Below, piece after piece: positions 1 to 12,257 of a stretch of 64,000 nt of DNA. Source of the stretch: Orychophragmus violaceus (taxonomy: Eukaryota > Streptophyta > Magnoliopsida > Brassicales > Brassicaceae); the NCBI GenBank assembly GCA_030180135.1, contig CM058235.1:92542535-92606534 (forward strand). Reading direction: 5' to 3'. The notes below the pieces were generated by a model. The model saw only the letters and a list, made by a program, of their open reading frames with translations, did no database searches and was not told where the DNA came from. The translations under genes and the position numbers were made by a program. Every line of letters begins with the position of its first letter. Position 1 is the stretch's first letter.

Positions 1-300
1 TAAAAATATATATGAAAATATAATATATACATATAATAATTTAAATATATGAAAAATAAAACACTTATTTTCTAAATATAATATATATATAATAATTTAA
101 TAATATAATTTAAATATATAAAAAAAAAAACTTATGTTTTAAATATAATATATACATATAATAATTTGATAAATAATTTAAATACATGAAAAAACAAAAA
201 AAAAACTTATGTTCTAAATATAATATATACATATATAACACTTTAGAATAATTATAGTTAAATATAATTAAATATTTTATAATTTTATATTTAATCATTA
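1..300. repeat. AT-rich tandem repeat, about four degenerate units
   Basis: A unit containing AAATATAATATATACATA followed by an A-rich block and CTTATGTT recurs near 16, 75, 142 and 217, so the period drifts from about 59 to 75 bp. The stretch has no credible gene; the short open frames in it are low-complexity. It may be the inner part of an AT-rich transposon that starts before the window. Confidence 0.6.
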
Positions 301-519
301 ACAGTTCTACCAATCACTAAAAAATGTATATTAATTAGAGCATACAGCTTCAGCAGCATACTGCTTATGCTATTTACTGCTAATGCTATGCTACGAGCCT
401 TTCCAATCAGGCCCTATATATGCATATTTAAAGCATAATATTTATTTTTATTGATGATAGACTGAAATCAGCCAAACTTAATGATAAATGAAACGCATGA
501 ATAACACAACAAAAACCAA
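301..519. other. Non-coding, possible transposon terminus
   Basis: No gene is visible. Around 340-415 there is a GC-richer stretch with repeated AGCATACTGCTTATGCT-like words and the phrase CCAATCAGGCCC, which resembles the end of a plant MITE. No partner end is in the window, so the class cannot be settled. Confidence 0.3.
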
Positions 520-2030
520 AATTAAAGAGTTCGCCCCAGAGAGCCTTTTCTTTCTGGCACGAGACCCAAGGCGCCTCCGCCTCCACTTCATCTGCATTTA
601 CCGACCAAATGGGCTATCGACGCTGGTTCTCCTCTGCTGGATTCTCCATCTGAGAAGTCATGCTTCTCAATCTCGGAACCCTGTCGGGGTTTTTCCGAAG
701 AAATGTCTCACCCATGGGTGAAGATCACTTCATTTTCTCATCTAACTCCGGTATACCATTTAGAGCTTTGATGCCGGCGAAACCTTTCTCGTCTAAGGTT
801 ATGGCGCACGTTCACAGCTTGGCGACGGAGCTCCCATCTCCGACTTTGCCTCGTCCGGAGCCACCATATATGCTTTATCCGGAGTCATGGGAGTCTTCAC
901 AACCGCCAAAGCCTCCAGATCCGCCGGATCCTCAAGATTTTTTGTTCTCGCAGTGGCCAACCACTAAAGATCTATGCTTTGTTTCATCCCATTTTCCGGC
1001 CAGTCGTGCTCATTCACGGGTCTATCTTGTTCTTTCACGGCGTTCTCCGAGCAGTTTCAGTACGGCGAGTCAGCCAGAGAGCTTTCTCTCTCATACTGCA
1101 GCATCTAAACAAACCGCCCTCGACGACAATCTCTCTGATGACCATCCGGCTAGATTCCTTTATGCCATTTACATCAATTTTGTCTTCTTGTTACCGGCGA
1201 TAGGAATCTCCGACGTCCCCAAACTCTTCAGATCTGGATATACGGGCTTGGCCCATGTTCTTATTTTATTGGGGCTTACTTGGTTTGGGTCAATAAAAGT
1301 TATTGAGGCCCATTACATTGGTTGGTCAACACATGATGGAGCATGTTTCTTTTGTTTCTTCCTGAAGATTAGCAAGTTAGAAGTTGTAACCGTGAAGTCA
1401 CAGTCATCCAAGATCTACCATCTGCTCACTTCCGGTCAACGTGCAAAATGGGGTCTGAACATAGGTCTCCACAAAACGGGCATGGTCCTCATCTCAAGCC
1501 CAAATCTTTATGCGTATAACGATTTGATTCAAACCAACAAGGGTTCAATACACACGGTTCTACACCATCAGGTATATTCAATTTCCTCCTTTTCATGGGA
1601 GAGATCATTTCCATCCTCCTCCCTTCTATGAGAGAGAACTTTTCAATCTTTATTCATTTACCGGAAAAGATTATTTGTATCCTCCTCTTGGTATGAGAGG
1701 GATATTTCAATTCCTTTACTGTTTTGCTATCTTGTCTGCAAGATGCAATCGACATCGTTCTAGTAACACTTCCTGTGGGTAAGGACTGGTTTTCAAAATC
1801 ACGACTTAAAGTGATTATTTCTATTGAGTCTGGTTCTACCGTGAGTCTCATTTCGGCGCAGTCAAGCATTGTCTTTTCTTCGCTGTCACTCCTTTGGTAG
1901 AATCTATCATTGTTAACTTCTTTTATCTTTAAGTTTTATGTTTGTAATCAAAGAGGATGCATCATTCCCTCTTCTTATTGTACCTTTGAAGTTTAAGTAT
2001 GAATAAAAGTTTGTGACAAAAAAAAAAGAA
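520..2030 (+). mobile_element. Probable poly(A) retroposon (LINE-derived or Sadhu-like)
   Basis: The block is GC-richer than its surroundings. It ends with an AATAAA-type signal (ATGAATAAAAG near 2000) and a run of ten A at about 2019-2028, the layout of a transcript copied back into DNA. The middle carries proline-rich coding (PPKPPDPPDPQ), a composition seen upstream of plant L1-like ORF1, but there is no reverse transcriptase. A degenerate direct repeat may flank it (GAATAACACAAC near 500, GAATAAATAACA after the A run); it is too diverged to be certain. The element sits just beyond the 3' end of the RPA-like gene. A second, unrelated-looking but similarly built retroposon lies at 35504-36784. 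Confidence 0.5.
660..1631 (+). CDS. Open frame inside the retroposon, function unknown
   Basis: An ATG-started frame of 323 codons ends at TGA 1629-1631. I do not recognise the product. It begins with a short hydrophobic stretch, has a proline-rich segment (about residues 60-95, PPKPPDPPDPQ) and later a hydrophobic stretch around residues 155-210 that could span a membrane or be chance. There is no zinc knuckle, endonuclease or reverse transcriptase motif. Because the whole block has the structure of a non-autonomous retroposon, the frame may be a remnant of a LINE 5' region or may not be translated at all. Codon use was not tested. Confidence 0.3.
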   Translation: MLLNLGTLSGFFRRNVSPMGEDHFIFSSNSGIPFRALMPAKPFSSKVMAHVHSLATELPSPTLPRPEPPYMLYPESWESSQPPKPPDPPDPQDFLFSQWPTTKDLCFVSSHFPASRAHSRVYLVLSRRSPSSFSTASQPESFLSHTAASKQTALDDNLSDDHPARFLYAIYINFVFLLPAIGISDVPKLFRSGYTGLAHVLILLGLTWFGSIKVIEAHYIGWSTHDGACFFCFFLKISKLEVVTVKSQSSKIYHLLTSGQRAKWGLNIGLHKTGMVLISSPNLYAYNDLIQTNKGSIHTVLHHQVYSISSFSWERSFPSSSLL

Positions 2031-2154
2031 TAAATAACAAAACAAAAAGGTTTTGTTGATATAACTGTGGAATATATTTAGAAAATGATTGAGTCCTAGA
2101 GGTTTGTGGTTAAAATAATCTTAGGTTTCTTGTCAAGACTTCAACCTCCAGATG

Positions 2155-2391
2155 TTAGTTGACTCGCATCTTCTTGGCTTCTTTTTCGACAGCTTCAGCT
2201 CCATTTTCAGCTCCATTTTCAGGCTCTACAAAATCTTGATTCTCACATTTGTTTTCTTCCGCTTGTGTCTGGAAAGTAGGCAGTATTTCACCATCTTTTG
2301 TCTTGATGTTCTCCTTAGCATGTGTTCATTCCTTAAGTTAATATGCTTCTTTAAAATAATTTGATTAGATCATTGGATATTATTAATTATC
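2155..2391 (-). pseudogene. RPA1-like gene, severed 3' exon
   Basis: Read on the minus strand, a splice acceptor (CATGCTAAG) near 2320 opens a frame that runs to TAA at 2155. It encodes an acidic, glutamate-rich tail (ENIKTKDGEILP, later ENGAENGAEAVEKEAKK) ending in KKMRVN, much like the basic end of Brassicaceae RPA1-like OB-fold proteins. Its position directly left of the TTAAT duplication (2392-2396) that bounds the nested retrotransposon insertion, and in the same orientation as the exons right of 23360, shows that it is the other half of the gene at 23361-25314. The exon or intron status of the exact insertion point is unclear. Confidence 0.6.
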
Positions 2392-2396
2392 TTAAT

Positions 2397-4025
2397 TGTG
2401 ATACCCCATATCCAAATACGGTCAACGGGCAACAGAAAGTCAACCAGGGGCAAAATCGTCATTTTTGCCAAGTGAGGGGCAAAATGGTAATTTTGCCAAA
2501 GTTCGAGACGAAAGCTAAGACGGGCCAAATATTCTTATTTTTCAATATAAAGAATATTCAGAAGACCAGGATTGGAAGAAACGGAGCGGAAACATGTTTT
2601 ACGGCTTGTCGGAAATGGAAACCGACAAACCCGAAGAAACTTTGAAAACTCATAACCGGAGCTACGTAAGTCCGAACGGAGTGATTCGAAATGCTAAATT
2701 CATAAAATAGTATGGAGAATCAGATTGTGGAGGTTTGAGGATTTGTGGGATCATCCGGAGAGGTTTTAAAATATTAAACGCAAAAACCGTCTAAACCGAG
2801 CATTAGAAGAATTGGGGATTAGATGTTGGTTAAGGAAAATTAAGAAGGGTTTTTGGGCAATAAAATACTCAGATGGACAGGTTTTACCTCTGTGAATGCG
2901 CCACCTCTCTCCTATTGCATGCATTGCATGGAAAAAAATGCAATGAACCTTCTTGCATGCAAGTTCAAGTCTTATCAATTCAATTAACCTCACCAAACCA
3001 CTCTCTAATCTCTCTAGCTCTCTATCGACACACACTCTCTCTCTCTCTACAGATTCATCAAGAACCCAGAAACTCATCCAAACCCTTTGAATCTTCAAGC
3101 AAACCTCAAGAACCCTAACTTGTTCTTCATGACTTGAAGAACAAGAAAGTCCATATCTTTTGATCTATAAGCCCAAATAACCTTCTGCAAAGCCCTATAG
3201 ATTCCTCTTACTCTCCTCTTCAACCGCCACCTCTCTCTTGCCGTCGCCGTCGCCGGAGCTCGCCAGAATCTGGCCAGAAATCTACTGTGGGTGGTGTATG
3301 GTTGGATCTCTCTCACCCCTCGCCGGTTCTTGATCATTTGAAGCCACCAGAGAGTAGATCTCCTCTTTCTGAGAATTTTGGTGTAAAGATCAGTTGAAGA
3401 AGCCACCGGAAAAGTCACCTACGCCGCCGGTCAACCCTCCTCCGCCGCGGTCAACGCCGGACTTCTCACCGGAGAAAGCTCCACCGCCTCCAATCTTCAG
3501 CCGGTTCTTCAGGGAGTTGATAGGTCGGTTTGATTCAATATTTTGGTTGGTTTAAGGCCGGTTCAGCCTTGGTCAACGGTTAGATTAAACCGGTCAACCT
3601 TTGACCAAACCGGTTTAACCTAATCGGTTCTAATTAGACCGGTTTAGTTGGTTCGGTTCACTCAATTGGTTCAATCGGTTCAGGTTGGTTCAGTGGTCAA
3701 CGGTCCAAGGCTTGGTCAACTCGTCGGTCAACGGTCAACGCCGCCGGTCAACGCGATCAACCGCCGGTCAACGCCGGAGACCAAGCCCGTAAACGCTTTG
3801 TCCACGGCCGTTCCGAGATTTTTGGAGTATTCGTAGTTTGGAGTTTGGTATTCGGGTGATCGAAAGTTCGGGATTCGAGTCGGGTGTCTCGGGATTCACA
3901 TCTGCATCGAGCCGCCATTTCCGCACCTATCACACTGTGAGTCGGCTCATAAACCTTTAGATTCATATAGACCGGGAACCGAGAAACCGTAGAAGTAGGA
4001 TTGTGATATGTTCTTGTTTGATTGT
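2397..4025 (+). repeat. LTR copy A (internally deleted)
   Basis: Copy A runs from the left terminus to the start of copy B. It matches copy B (4026-5306 plus 11900-12257) along about 1.6 kb, including the GGGGCAAAATGGTAATTTTG block, the CCGCCGGTCAACG-rich block and the GTTCGGGATTCGAGTCGG block. It then jumps from AGGATTG (near 4002) to ATGTTCTTGTTTGATTG, a word otherwise found only near the right end of the LTR (23289-23309). Copy A therefore lacks the roughly 1.85-kb distal segment that copy B retains. Confidence 0.7.
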
Positions 4026-5306
<1,281 letters not shown>

Positions 5307-6525
5307 TGATATATCATGGTTTTTACTAGTTTTAGGCCATGATATAGATGTGTTTTAGTGTCTTTTGTGTTATTTTAGAGTCTTTTACAGGTATAATCAG
5401 GTTGGGAGCTAAATTGGAGATTATGGAGCATTTTGGAGATTTTTGGAGTGATTGGCCGAGAGATAGAGTTCACTGTCCGAAACAGAGAAAGGTGTCGATC
5501 GTTGCACTCTAGCAACGATCGTTGCACCAGCGAGATGGGCCAAAAACTCGGCGGTTTAGAAGAGTGAAGAATTTGCACTTTGATCCAGAAGTTCCTGATA
5601 TTTACAAAGAAGCCCTTGGCCGAGATCATGCCTATATATTGGAGTTTTTAGTGTTTTTATTAGATACGCTTTATATTTTTTACCATACACTTTCATAATT
5701 AAGAGCAGAGGATTTTTAGAGCTTTTGGGGCTGATCTGAACCTAATTCATCATCTGTATTTGGAGAAGATTTCGAACCCCTTTTACTCTTATTCTTTTAT
5801 GCAATTTACTTATCATATGATCATGTTTTCATTATCTATGTCTGAGTAGATTCCTAGTTAGACTTAGGGTTTCTCACATAGGATTTCATGACTTGCTAGA
5901 CTTGTTCAATTTCAGTTAAGGATTCAAACTATATCTGTTCTTCAATTTAATTGTGCTTAAAGCTAGTTCTAACCTGATCAATTAGAATCTAGATCTTAGG
6001 TTGCTAAATACGTCACGGAAGTGGGGTTTAGGAATCTGAACTAATTAAATTGGGCAATTAAACTTTGCGCAAACGAAAGTTTGGTTTAGGATAATTGTGA
6101 ACATATCAAACTTGGGATTAATGCTAGTTTAATCTGTTAGTTCTCGCAAACGGAAGTTTGGTTTGCTGCACTTAGACTTAGAGAATTATCGCAAAGGAAT
6201 TTGGTTAATTCTATATCTGTGTTTTGAGTTCTAGAACTGTGCTTAATTAGATCCTTGCTGAATGAACTGTCTGCTAGTCTGATTTCCTGAGAATACCCTA
6301 GGTTTGACGCTTTTAATTACTTGCTTTCACAACCAATAATCTCTGCTACTGATTTACTTTCTTGCACTATTTTCAATACAATCACATTGCTTATTTCTAG
6401 TATTCATTCCCTACGGTTTGATTCTCTTGAGACCAAGTGTCCCTGTGGATTCGATAACCCTATATACTACTTTGACATTGCTGTACACTTGCAGTTTAGT
6501 ATAGGGATTAATTCTTGACCTATCA
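5307..6525 (+). repeat. El-1 5' LTR
   Basis: Starts TGATATATCATGG and ends GACCTATCA, so the terminal 5-bp inverted repeat is TGATA/TATCA. It includes a CGATCG motif pair at 5496 and 5516. A promoter is expected in any such LTR, but I could not place a convincing TATA box. Confidence 0.95.
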
Positions 6526-6531
6526 AGTTTT

Positions 6532-6549
6532 TGGCGCCGTTGCCGGGGA
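6532..6549 (+). other. El-1 primer binding site
   Basis: TGGCGCCGTTGCCGGGGA starts six bases after the LTR. It is the sequence used by Athila/Tat-lineage elements, complementary to the 3' end of tRNA-Asp, and would prime minus-strand DNA synthesis. Confidence 0.9.
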
Positions 6550-6690
6550 CTCTTTGAGTCATCGATAGGACCGAACTTAGGGTTTTACTAGAAATTTTTC
6601 GTTTTTCGTTTTTGTTTTTCGTTTTTTTTATTTATTTATTTTGCTAACTTTTTCTCTGTTTCTCTCTGTCGCAGGTACGAATTTCGCCTT

Positions 6691-6776
6691 GCATCGATCG
6701 TTGCACCCTTGCATCGATCGTTGCTAAGCGATTTGAGATTGAATCGATCGTTGCACTGATAGCATCGATCGTTGCT
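6691..6776 (+). repeat. El-1 leader: four palindromic CGATCG motifs
   Basis: Four copies of GCATCGATCGTTGC or close variants are centred on CGATCG at 6695, 6715, 6745 and 6766. The spacing is 20, 30 and 21 bp. They lie between the primer site and the gag start, where packaging or translation signals would be expected. See the finding on the shared motif. Confidence 0.9.
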
Positions 6777-6795
6777 GGACGATTACAGACAGTTT

Positions 6796-8507
6796 ATGCC
6801 AACGCAGAACACTCGAAGTAATCCGAACTCGAGCTTAGTTAATCTCAACCTAGAGGAACTTGGACGTCTAGAGAGGACTATTAGAAGAGAAAAGAGAGAG
6901 AGAATGGTTCGAGAACGTCTGATCTTGATACCAGATGCTGAAGGTACCCTGAGGGACCAAGATAACAACCCGTACAATGCTGCTGGGCATCGGGTTGATG
7001 CTGAGGGAAATGTAATCCCTGACCCCCCTGAACCCGAGCAACAACCGCAAGATCAAGCTCAAGGTAGAGAGATGGTAGTTCATGAGAGGACACTAGCTGA
7101 TTACAATAGACCTGATGAGTTTCATGCAAACCGAGCAGCTCTAGTGCTTCCTGCTTTCGAAAGGAATGATTTTGAGGTAAAAACTATCTACTACCAACTG
7201 ATGAGGCAGATTGCTTTTCATGGTCTTCAATCAGAGCAGCCTATGGATCACATTGACAAGTTTGAGGACATAGTCACTGGCATGAAGTATGAAGGAGTAT
7301 GCCCGGACTATCTGTTCCTTAAGCTATTTCCGCACAGTCTTGCTGGAGACGCTAGTGCATGGCTGAGACAACTGGCACCTGGTCAGTATACTACTTGGGC
7401 AGCCTTAAAGAGTGAGTTCCTGCGTCACTTTTACGATGGATGAGATTTAAGAAATATCAGCGTGATTGTCCACACCATGGATTCACAGAAGTACAGCTGA
7501 TAGGTATTTTCTTCAGAGGAATAGATCTCCCTTATCAGACTGCGCTAGATAATTCCAGTGATGCAAATTTCAGCACCAGAACTCCTACACAAGCTAAACG
7601 GTTGATAGAGAACCTGATTGGCAGCAATAGTTGCAAAACAATGGATGAAAGGAGGAAGAGATCTGGTGGAACTGTAGAGAATTCTGATATGGCTAATATT
7701 AGATCCAGATTGGACACAGTTTACAATCTCCTGACAAATAAGAAAGCTGTCCACTTTGCCCAAGATGTGGAGGTGATTCAGACTGAGGAGGACACTCAGG
7801 AAGAAGAAGTGAATTTCATAGGAAGTTCCGGTTTCCAAGGTAATAAATTTAACAATCAACAGGGGAACAGATTCTCAAATGGAGGACAGAATGGAGGTTT
7901 TCAGAAGACCTATGGACAGGGTAATCAGAGAACCTATGGATCTACATCTTATCAGACTCCTCCTGCACCTACAGCACATGAGAGCAAAATGGAGGCTATG
8001 ATGGAACAACTGATGGAAAGTCAAACCAAGCTTTCTGTAGACAACAACAAGAAGCTGGACGCTGTCTATCAGGACCTCAATGGGAAGTTTGAGACATTGA
8101 GCACTCACATGAAGCAGTTGGACACTCAGGTGAATCAGATGTCCAGCTCACTGAAAGGAAAAGGAGTTGCAGACACTCATATTAAGGCCTGTTCTGTACT
8201 GATTAATGATGGATCTTATCTAGGGGAGAAATTTGAGCTAAGTACAGCTGAGTTGGTGACTGAGGCAGAATTTTCGGATTTCTGTGAAAAACTCTCGGGT
8301 GGAAGTTGTGATGATCGCGATGCAACGATCGATACACATCTGGCATCGATCGATGCAGGTCGTGAACAAGCAGAGAATCCGTGGGATGAAAATGAGATTG
8401 ATGCAGAACTAGCCCGCCTATTCCCTGATACATCTGAAATCACTCCAGAAGATGTTTATGCACGAGCTATTTGGCACTGTCCCAAGGTGTCTGAAGTGAT
8501 TAAATAA
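6796..8507 (+). pseudogene. El-1 gag, broken by a 73-bp deletion and a nonsense codon
   Basis: The product would form the virus-like particle. The ATG at 6796 is the first in frame and matches the El-2 start. The N-terminal half has the conserved Ty3/Gypsy gag core (DHIDKFEDIVTGMKY, then SLAGDASAWLRQL). The frame ends after FYDG near 7442, because about 73 bp present in El-2 (14380-14453) are missing, and coding resumes in another frame from 7440 with KYQRDCPHHGF. The C-terminal part has a Gly/Asn/Gln-rich stretch, a predicted coiled coil (MEQLMESQTKLSVDNNKKLD) and no CCHC zinc knuckle. It ends at TAA 8505-8507, where El-2 has CAA. In-frame CGATCG motifs at 8326 and 8347 code for TIDTHLASIDA. 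Confidence 0.85.
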
Positions 8508-9308
8508 GAGATTGAAGAGCTGAAAAGGCTAGAAAAGAGTGGTGAAGACTTGGAAGAAATTCCATCATCTGATGATCCACCTTATCATCCATGTGTTCAG
8601 AAATATTTGAACAAGATGTTGCTTTTAGATGAAGAGCTGAGAGAATGGGTGATAGTAGTTCCTCAGCATATTAGTGATGTTCTGTTAACTAAGGTCCCAA
8701 AGAAACTGCCTGATCCTGGAGTCTTTGTACTTGATTGTTCTATCTTTGAGGATAGTTTTAGGCGTTCTCTGTGTGATTTAGGAGCTGCTGGGAGCATAAT
8801 GCCTTACTCTGTGGCAGAGAAGCTGGGTATGTTGGATTTTGCTCCTACTAGGACACGTCTTATCCTAGCTGATCAGTCCATGCGAGTTCCTGAAGGGCTC
8901 CTTATGGATATTCCGGTAAGAGTTGGAAACTACTTAGTTCCAACGGACTTCCTTGTGCTGAAATATGCCTGCGATCCGGATGAAGCTTTATTGCTTGGGA
9001 GACCATTCTTGGCTACAGCAGGAGCTGTGATTGATGTTAGACAGAGTCTAATAGACCTCCACCTGGGAGATGAGACGCTGCGATATGAGATGGAGAAGCT
9101 GCGGAAGCCACTGATAGATGGACAGACTTTCAAGATCTTGGAAGCAGATGATGAGCAGCTGAATGAGACTGTGATAATAGATCCTGGAGCGCATTTTACT
9201 CCATTTTTTCTTGGACTGAAGCATTCTGCAACAGCCTATTCTCCGCCATGGATGAGGAGACTTGAACAGAGACAGAAAAAGTCTCTGTCAGGATCTTCCG
9301 GAGCCTGA
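8508..9308 (+). pseudogene. El-1 retropepsin-like (protease) domain
   Basis: This is the continuation of the gag frame after the TAA at 8505 and ends at TGA 9306-9308. It contains the aspartic protease signature region DLGAAGSIMPYSVAEKLGM and a downstream LLLGRPFLATAGAVIDV, which fits the ILGRPFL motif of plant retropepsins. The domain would process the Gag polyprotein. It has no start codon of its own, which indicates that it was made as a Gag-Pro fusion. The end (MRRLEQRQKKSLSG) is shared with El-2, so the family frame stops here rather than continuing into reverse transcriptase. Confidence 0.8.
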
Positions 9309-9354
9309 AAGATCTTGCGCGTCCGGTCAAGCTATTGACCTTAAACAAGCGCTG

Positions 9355-9372
9355 GGTGGGAGGCAACCCACC
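9355..9372 (+). other. El-1 conserved hairpin after the gag-pro stop
   Basis: GGTGGG, loop AGGCAA, CCCACC forms a six-pair stem 46 bases after the stop codon. El-2 has AGTGGG/CCCACT with the same loop, so one base pair changed on both sides. Confidence 0.65.
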
Positions 9373-10661
9373 ATTAGGTACTGGTGTTTTTCTTTTTAAT
9401 TTTTGGTGTTTTTGTTAGGATTTTACGTTTGTTTTTGTTTCTGGTGCAGTCATGTTTGCAGGTCTCGGATTAAATCGCAGTGCAGCGATCGATGCATTTC
9501 TGCATCGATCGTCACAACACGAAATGAATCGCATTGCAGCGATCGTTGCGGTCCTGAGCAACGATCGACCATACACGAAAATCGCCAAGTAACGGTCGAT
9601 GCATCTAATGCACCGATCGATGCTGTGCGACAGAGGTAACCCGACAGACATGATTTCACCTTTTCAATTTTTATTTTCTTTTTACCGATCGTTCGCTGGA
9701 CACTACTGGGGACAGTGTGTCTTAAGTGTGGGGGAGGTGCTACTGACGTTTATCTTTCTATTTTCTTAAGAGTCAGTCCGTTTTTCAAAATTTTTTGTTT
9801 TATTGAGTCAAAATTGTTTAAGTAAGAAACTATGATTTTCGGAGGAGATTTACAAAACTTGCAGGAACTTAAGTAACCATTGGGATGAAGTTGCAGGATC
9901 TATCTCTGACTGTTAGAAAACTCAGACACGGATCAACCTACTGGGAACACCCACATCACTTCAGGTATCAGAGGATCCTTTTACTGACTTCACCCCTAAT
10001 ACTGACTTAGATTTTCTCACCTAAGGGCTTGGTATACTTTATGTCGGATTCCCTGTTAGTTCTGACACAGCCTGTAAACCTGTCCTATTTAGTCCCCTTC
10101 TCCCCTTCTATAAAGTAAAAAAAAAAAAAAAAAAGATAATAAACTGAGGATGAGTTAGTAACTCCGAAGTGGTCATGAGAATAGTAGCAAACACTATTAT
10201 CTCTCATGTGATCCATGGAATGTGTCCAAAGTACACCCCATAACGGGAAGAACACTGATAAAAAAAAATAAAATGATACCCAGTGGGGAAAAATCAGTTG
10301 TTAAAGAAGGGAAAGAGAAGAAAGGGACTAGAGAAAGATAGTATGGTGGTCTAGAGCTGATTAGGTAAGAATCCATGTGCCTTTAGATCGATACTCCTTA
10401 GGTGAGACCGCACTTAAATACTTGCAGAAGTCAGTAGGGAGAATTTGAATGCTTGAATGTGATTGTGGAGTTTACCTAGGACAGTTGCTAAGTGTGGGGG
10501 AAGTACATGTTGGTCTTGATATCCTGTGATTGATTCTTTCAGTGGTTTACTAAGGGGAATCTGAGTATTGTAGCTTCTAAGATGAAATGAGTTTCTGAAG
10601 AGTTTTCAAACCTCTTCACCATGTTTTAGTTCTATGTTTTGCTTGAGGGCAAGCAAAGGCT
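9373..10661 (+). other. El-1 3' non-coding region
   Basis: No coding is visible. Seven CGATCG-type motifs lie at about 9486-9690. Purine tracts AAGTGTGGGGGA occur at 9724 and 10490 ahead of the one beside the LTR. An A run of about 18 sits near 10118-10135. El-2 carries the same order of blocks at 18900-20180, but El-1 lacks the env-like gene and the spacer before it. Confidence 0.8.
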
Positions 10662-10675
10662 AAGTGTGGGGGAGT
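10662..10675 (+). other. El-1 polypurine tract
   Basis: AAGTGTGGGGGAGT abuts the 3' LTR start (TGATA at 10676) and would prime plus-strand DNA synthesis. Confidence 0.85.
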
Positions 10676-11894
10676 TGATATATCATGGTTTTTACTAGTT
10701 TTAGGCCATGATATAGATGTGTTTTAGTGTCTTTTGTGTTATTTTAGAGTCTTTTACAGGTATAATCAGGTTGGGAGCTAAATTGGAGATTATGGAGCAT
10801 TTTGGAGATTTTTGGAGTGATTGGCCGAGAGATAGAGTTCACTGTCCGAAACAGAGAAAGGTGTCGATCGTTGCACTCTAGCAACGATCGTTGCACCAGC
10901 GAGATGGGCCAAAAACTCGGCGGTTTAGAAGAGTGAAGAATTTGCACTTTGATCCAGAAGTTCCTGATATTTACAAAGAAGCCCTTGGCCGAGATCATGC
11001 CTATATATTGGAGTTTTTAGTGTTTTTATTAGATACGCTTTATATTTTTTACCATACACTTTCATAGATAAGAGCAGAGGATTTTTAGAGCTTTTGGGGC
11101 TGATCTGAACCTAATTCATCATCTGTATTTGGAGAAGATTTCGAACCCCTTTTACTCTTATTCTTTTATGCAATTTACTTATCATATGATCATGTTTTCA
11201 TTATCTATGTCTGAGTAGATTCCTAGTTAGACTTAGGGTTTCTCACATAGGATTTCATGACTTGCTAGACTTGTTCAATTTCAGTTAAGGATTCAAACTA
11301 TATCTGTTCTTCAATTTAATTGTGCTTAAAGCTAGTTCTAACCTGATCAATTAGAATCTAGATCTTAGGTTGCTAAATACGTCACGGAAGTGGGGTTTAG
11401 GAATCTGAACTAATTAAATTGGGCAATTAAACTTTGCGCAAACGAAAGTTTGGTTTAGGATAATTGTGAACATATCAAACTTGGGATTAATGCTAGTTTA
11501 ATCTGTTAGTTCTCGCAAACGGAAGTTTGGTTTGCTGCACTTAGACTTAGAGAATTATCGCAAAGGAATTTGGTTAATTCTATATCTGTGTTTTGAGTTC
11601 TAGAACTGTGCTTAATTAGATCCTTGCTGAATGAACTGTCTGCTAGTCTGATTTCCTGAGAATACCCTAGGTTTGACGCTTTTAATTACTTGCTTTCACA
11701 ACCAATAATCTCTGCTACTGATTTACTTTCTTGCACTATTTTCAATACAATCACATTGCTTATTTCTAGTATTCATTCCCTACGGTTTGATTCTCTTGAG
11801 ACCAAGTGTCCCTGTGGATTCGATAACCCTATATACTACTTTGACATTGCTGTACACTTGCAGTTTAGTATAGGGATTAATTCTTGACCTATCA
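10676..11894 (+). repeat. El-1 3' LTR
   Basis: Same length as the 5' LTR and almost identical to it. Followed by the CCTAA duplication and then LTR copy B resumes. Confidence 0.95.
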
Positions 11895-11899
11895 CCTAA

Positions 11900-12257
11900 C
11901 CGGTTCTAATTAGACCGGTTTAGTTGGTTCGGTTCACTCAGTTGGTTCAGTCGGTTCAGGTTGGTTCAGTGGTCAACGGTCCAAGGCTTGGTCAACTCGT
12001 CGGTCAACGGTCAACACCACTGGTCAAGGCGGTCAACCGTCGGTCAACGCTTGGTCCACGGCCGTTCCGAGATTTCCGGAGTGTTCGTAGTTTGGAGTTT
12101 GGTATTCGGGTGATCGGGAGTTCGGGATTCGAGTCGGGCGTCTCGGGATTCACATCTGCATCGAGCCGCCATTTCCGTACCTATCTCACTGTGAGTCGGC
12201 TCATAATCCTTTAGATTCATATAGACCAGGAACCGAGAAACCGTAGAAGTAGGATTG
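11900..12257 (+). repeat. LTR copy B, middle segment
   Basis: Continues copy B from CCGGTTCTAATTAGACC to GTAGGATTG, matching copy A 3625-4004. It ends with the GATTG duplication of El-2 (12253-12257). Confidence 0.85.

Larger units (their letters stand above)
5307..11894 (+). mobile_element. El-1, non-autonomous Athila-type LTR retrotransposon
   Basis: The two LTRs are both 1219 bp and by eye differ at only two bases (5697-5700 against 11066-11069). The element is flanked by CCTAA (5302-5306 and 11895-11899), has a primer site just inside the left LTR and a purine tract before the right LTR. The 4.15-kb interior encodes only gag and a retropepsin-like domain. There is no reverse transcriptase, RNase H or integrase, and gag is frameshifted, so the copy must have moved with proteins supplied by a relative. 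It is nested in LTR copy B. El-2 is a longer member of the same family. Confidence 0.9.

Noticed and set aside
6691..6776. CRISPR-like repeats.
   Set aside because: The repeats are short palindromes in a plant retrotransposon leader; no cas genes and no regular unique spacers.
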